This document shows, in pieces, positions 61,019-64,000 of a DNA stretch of 64,000 nt. Numbering within the stretch: the stretch's first letter is position 1; the number at the start of each line of letters is the position of its first letter. This stretch comes from Mariniphaga sediminis (GTDB taxonomy: Bacteria; Bacteroidota; Bacteroidia; Bacteroidales; Prolixibacteraceae). A program made the translations under genes and the position numbers. The notes under the pieces were generated by a model. That model did not search any database. It saw nothing but the letters and a program-made list of their open reading frames with translations, and was not told the origin of the DNA. The stretch is from NCBI RefSeq assembly GCF_003573545.1, contig NZ_QWET01000001.1, forward strand, positions 248,001 to 312,000, written 5' to 3'.

Positions 61019-64000
61019 ATGAAAAAGTTTCTAAAACTAATGTTGTTGTGTGGTTTTGTCATAAGAAGCCGCACCATGTTAAAAATTTTTAAAATGGCAC
61101 GACTAACTGCTTTTTTCATTTTGGTAGGAATGGTGCAGGTGTTTGCGTCGGAATCCTATTCACAGGAAACGAAACTGACGCTGAGGTTTACGAATATTGA
61201 ACTCGAAAAAGTGCTGGGGGCTATTGAAGACAAATCAGAGTTCTTTTTTCTTTACAACAAAGATCTGATTGATGTGGAACAGAAGGTGAACGTCAATTTG
61301 GAGAATAAAAAAATTACTGAAATTCTGGATGTTTTGTTAGAGGGGAAAAACATCCGGTATTTTCTTTTTGACCGTCAGATTGTACTTTCTAATCAGCAAG
61401 GAGAAACGGGCGTTTCCGGACATGGTTCCCTGGTGCAGCAACAGCGAACCGTTTCCGGAAAGGTAACCGACTCAGGAGGACAGCCTCTGCCCGGTGTAAC
61501 AGTGGTGGTAAAAGGAACTACCCAGGGTACAGTCACAGGGGCCGATGGTGAATATACAATTACCAATATTCCTGAAAATGCTACTCTGGTGTTATCGTTT
61601 GTGGGAATGAAGACACAAGAGGTGGCTGTTGGAACCCAAACCAATATTGATATAAAAATGGAGGAAGAAACGATTGGGCTGGATGAAGTGGTTGCTGTGG
61701 GGTACGGAACACAGTCGAAGCACACCGTGACAACTGCTATATCGAAACTGGATAATAAGGTGCTGGAGAATATTCCTTATACCAATGCTGCCAATGCTCT
61801 GAAAGGCACCATCCCGGGCATGAGAGTTCAGACGGTCTCCGGTCAGCCCGGCGCCTCTCCCAGGATTATTATCAGGGGTGGAAGTTCTATCCGGAATCCC
61901 GACAGTGCCACTCCGTTGTATGTAATTGATGGGGTTACCCGCAGTAACATGAACGACATAAACCAGGCAGATATCGAATCAATCCAGATTCTTAAAGATG
62001 CCGCATCTACTGCCATTTATGGTGCCCTCGGATCGAACGGGGTAGTTATTATCCAAACAAAATCGGGCAAAGCAGGGAAAATGCAGGTGAATTACAAGTA
62101 TGACCTGACATTATCTGAAACGAGCAGAAGGTACGATTTGCTGGGGGCCAAAGATTTTGTCTATTATTCAAGGATTGGAATGCACGCCACAGGGCAGATT
62201 CTTCCCGCGATTATGGCACAGCTTGAAGGTTCCACTTATGCTGGTGGGGCAGGGAATGATTTAACCCGGAATTCTTATTCAAGTTTACAATATTTATCTT
62301 CCGAAAATCAGCATAAATTAAATGAAGGGTGGTTGAGCATCCCTGATCCCCTGGATCCTTCTAAAACCCTGATTTTTGAAGACAATGATTACCAGGATTT
62401 ATTATTCCGGACTGGGATTTCTCATAATCATTCCTTCTCTATTACCGGAGGAAGTGAAAGGGCTACCTTCCATTTGGGGATTGGGTATTCTGATAATGAG
62501 GGTATTGCCATTCGAACAGATTACAAACGAGCTACGTTGAATTTTAGCGGAGACATACAGGTTTCTGATAATGTAAGGGCATTTGCAAGGATAATGTATT
62601 CTAACAGAAAAGACAGGCAGGTACATACCAATGATGTATTTAAAAGCGGATTGATTATGCCTCCTACAAACAAACTTTACTACGAAGATGGTACCCTGGC
62701 CATTGGACGAAATTTTGGATATTCAAATCCAATGTATACGACATCCGTTTACCGGCCCAGAAATCTGGCAAATGATTTAACTTTAATAATCGGGGGACAG
62801 GTGGATATTTTGCCCGGATTAGTATTCGAACCACAGTTTTCCTGGAATCAAATTACACGGTATAACCGGAATTTCCGAACAGGATACTGGAATGGCTTTG
62901 CATCGTTTGATACTTCCCGCAATGCAAGCGCCTCTTTTTCCCAGAATTTTAGTCCTCAGTTTAACGGGGTTTTTAATTATACAAAGGAGTTTAAGGATCA
63001 TGACTTAAACCTCATGGGTGGTTTTTCCTATTTTGCAAGGAATAACGATAGTTTTCGCGGAGCTGGTAATGGCGCTGCCACAGATCTTATTCCAACATTA
63101 AATGCATCTGCCTTACCAACTTCTGTCTCAGGTGAAGAGGTTCAGCATTTATTGTTAGGGTATTTTTCGAGGGTGACATACAGTTATAAGCAGAAATATC
63201 TTTTTAATGCAAGTTTAAGATACGATGGCGCTTCAAATTTGGGTGAAAGTAATAAATGGGGTGTTTTTCCCGGAGTTTCTTTGGGATGGCATGTGGATAA
63301 AGAGAACTTTTGGAGTGCTTTGCCCAAAGATTTACTTCAGCTAAAGGTAAGAGGAAGCTATGGCGTAACGGGTAATATCAGTGGTTTAGGTTGGTATCAG
63401 GCCCAGGGGGAATATAGTTCAAACCAAAAATATGATGACAATTCTGCTTTACAGATTTCTGTTTTACCCAACCAGGAGTTGAGATGGGAGCAATCCAAAA
63501 CCCTGGATTTTGGTTTTGATATAGGCCTTTTTAACCGGAGAATCGATCTGGTATTCGATTATTACAGAAGGGTAACCGATAATTTGTTGACTCCTCTGGA
63601 TATGCCGCCTTCAACCGGATTCTCCAGTATTATTACAAACTACGGGTCTTTGGAAAATAAAGGATATGAAATTGGAATAAATGCACATGTAATGCCTCCA
63701 TCATCAGAGTTTCAATGGAACTTGTCCTTTAATGTTGCCAAGGTCAATACAAAAATCCTGAAGCTTCCGCCAAATGGAATTGAAAATAATCGGGTAGGCG
63801 GTGTGTATGTTTGGGATGCAAAACTCGGTGATTATGCCTGGAAGGCAGGATTGCAGGAGGGCGGAAGAATCGGAGACCTGTACGGGTTTAAGCAAGTCGG
63901 TATTTATGCTACCGATGAAGAAGCGGCCGCCGGCCCGGTAGATATGCTCATCCCAAGAGAAGACAAAACAAAACACGGAGGTGACGTAAACTGGTTAGAT
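61019..64000 (+). CDS. SusC/RagA TonB-dependent receptor with STN domain, cut by window edge
   Basis: An open frame of 994 codons from ATG 61019 to the right edge, with no stop. Order: a long basic N-terminus and signal (to about residue 45), STN domain (about 50-115; SEFFFLYNKDLID and RYFLFDRQIVL), carboxypeptidase-regulatory-like domain (about 140-220; GKVTDSGGQPLPGVTVVVKG), plug (LYVIDGVTR and ILKDAASTAIYGALGSNGVV) and most of the barrel; the last residues GDVNWLD are the start of the usual GDVNxxDxNGDG block. It pairs with the FecR and sigma factor genes upstream and would import and signal a second ligand. A susD partner is expected beyond the edge. Confidence 0.95.
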   Translation, partial: MKKFLKLMLLCGFVIRSRTMLKIFKMARLTAFFILVGMVQVFASESYSQETKLTLRFTNIELEKVLGAIEDKSEFFFLYNKDLIDVEQKVNVNLENKKITEILDVLLEGKNIRYFLFDRQIVLSNQQGETGVSGHGSLVQQQRTVSGKVTDSGGQPLPGVTVVVKGTTQGTVTGADGEYTITNIPENATLVLSFVGMKTQEVAVGTQTNIDIKMEEETIGLDEVVAVGYGTQSKHTVTTAISKLDNKVLENIPYTNAANALKGTIPGMRVQTVSGQPGASPRIIIRGGSSIRNPDSATPLYVIDGVTRSNMNDINQADIESIQILKDAASTAIYGALGSNGVVIIQTKSGKAGKMQVNYKYDLTLSETSRRYDLLGAKDFVYYSRIGMHATGQILPAIMAQLEGSTYAGGAGNDLTRNSYSSLQYLSSENQHKLNEGWLSIPDPLDPSKTLIFEDNDYQDLLFRTGISHNHSFSITGGSERATFHLGIGYSDNEGIAIRTDYKRATLNFSGDIQVSDNVRAFARIMYSNRKDRQVHTNDVFKSGLIMPPTNKLYYEDGTLAIGRNFGYSNPMYTTSVYRPRNLANDLTLIIGGQVDILPGLVFEPQFSWNQITRYNRNFRTGYWNGFASFDTSRNASASFSQNFSPQFNGVFNYTKEFKDHDLNLMGGFSYFARNNDSFRGAGNGAATDLIPTLNASALPTSVSGEEVQHLLLGYFSRVTYSYKQKYLFNASLRYDGASNLGESNKWGVFPGVSLGWHVDKENFWSALPKDLLQLKVRGSYGVTGNISGLGWYQAQGEYSSNQKYDDNSALQISVLPNQELRWEQSKTLDFGFDIGLFNRRIDLVFDYYRRVTDNLLTPLDMPPSTGFSSIITNYGSLENKGYEIGINAHVMPPSSEFQWNLSFNVAKVNTKILKLPPNGIENNRVGGVYVWDAKLGDYAWKAGLQEGGRIGDLYGFKQVGIYATDEEAAAGPVDMLIPREDKTKHGGDVNWLD

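Noticed and set aside
1-64000. tRNA, rRNA, CRISPR array, insertion sequence or prophage
   Set aside because: Intergenic regions were read for cloverleaf-like arms, regular spaced repeats and transposase or integrase motifs; none was found. XerD is the housekeeping recombinase beside ftsK.

Overview
The window is chromosomal DNA from a member of the Bacteroidota, most likely a marine or anaerobic Marinilabiliales/Prolixibacteraceae-type organism. The evidence is two loci of ECF sigma factor, FecR anti-sigma factor and SusC receptor with an N-terminal STN domain, a SusD lipoprotein, Bacteroidota-style -7 boxes (TAnnTTTG), a DUF3078 outer-membrane protein, and housekeeping genes of this phylum (zapA-rny, ftsK-lolA, aroQ/xerD, ATP-type pckA). 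The genus assignment is inference from gene content, not a database result. No rRNA, tRNA, CRISPR array, phage or transposase gene was seen.

Region 1 (1-12968, minus strand) is a nutrient-acquisition locus read leftwards: sigma factor, FecR, SusC, SusD, a Tat-exported Gfo/Idh/MocA oxidoreductase, a double alpha/beta-hydrolase, a neutral-ceramidase-like hydrolase and the start of a second, tandem copy of it that runs off the left edge. Region 2 (13268-22821) is sugar metabolism. An operon of AMP-forming acyl ligase, glucuronokinase-like GHMP kinase and galU is followed by a multi-palindrome repeat and a galactose cluster (galM, GntR regulator, galK-like kinase, MFS symporter). A near-identical 20-bp candidate operator lies at both regulated promoters of the galactose cluster.

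Region 3 (22909-36281) holds ettA, two tandem CLC chloride transport proteins with CBS domains, two orphan ECF sigma factors, a Tat-exported aspartylglucosaminidase-like enzyme, a small secreted protein, a soluble PAS/GAF histidine kinase with a single-domain response regulator, and a C69 dipeptidase. Region 4 (36372-47032) is largely cell envelope: anmK overlapping an M23 peptidase gene, a ZapB-like/ZapA pair and RNase Y, a Gdx-type SMR exporter, a YccF protein, a 52-residue small protein missed by length cut-offs, a sulfatase and a DUF3078 protein.

Region 5 (47182-58825) has a secreted beta-helix protein, an unrecognised exported protein, ornithine carbamoyltransferase plus carbamate kinase, ftsK-lolA, aroQ, xerD and pckA. 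Region 6 (59019-64000) is a second sigma-FecR-SusC locus, cut by the right edge.

The least expected signals are non-coding or concern starts. The two fecR-susC gaps carry the same 11-bp hairpin with covarying base pairs and nearly equal spacing to susC. The two sigma-fecR gaps share a TACTGGGG(G)ATTTTTC block. Three of four ECF genes can only start at TTG, and all four end in a hydrophobic tail. There is also an 85-bp concentric dyad upstream of the first sigma gene.
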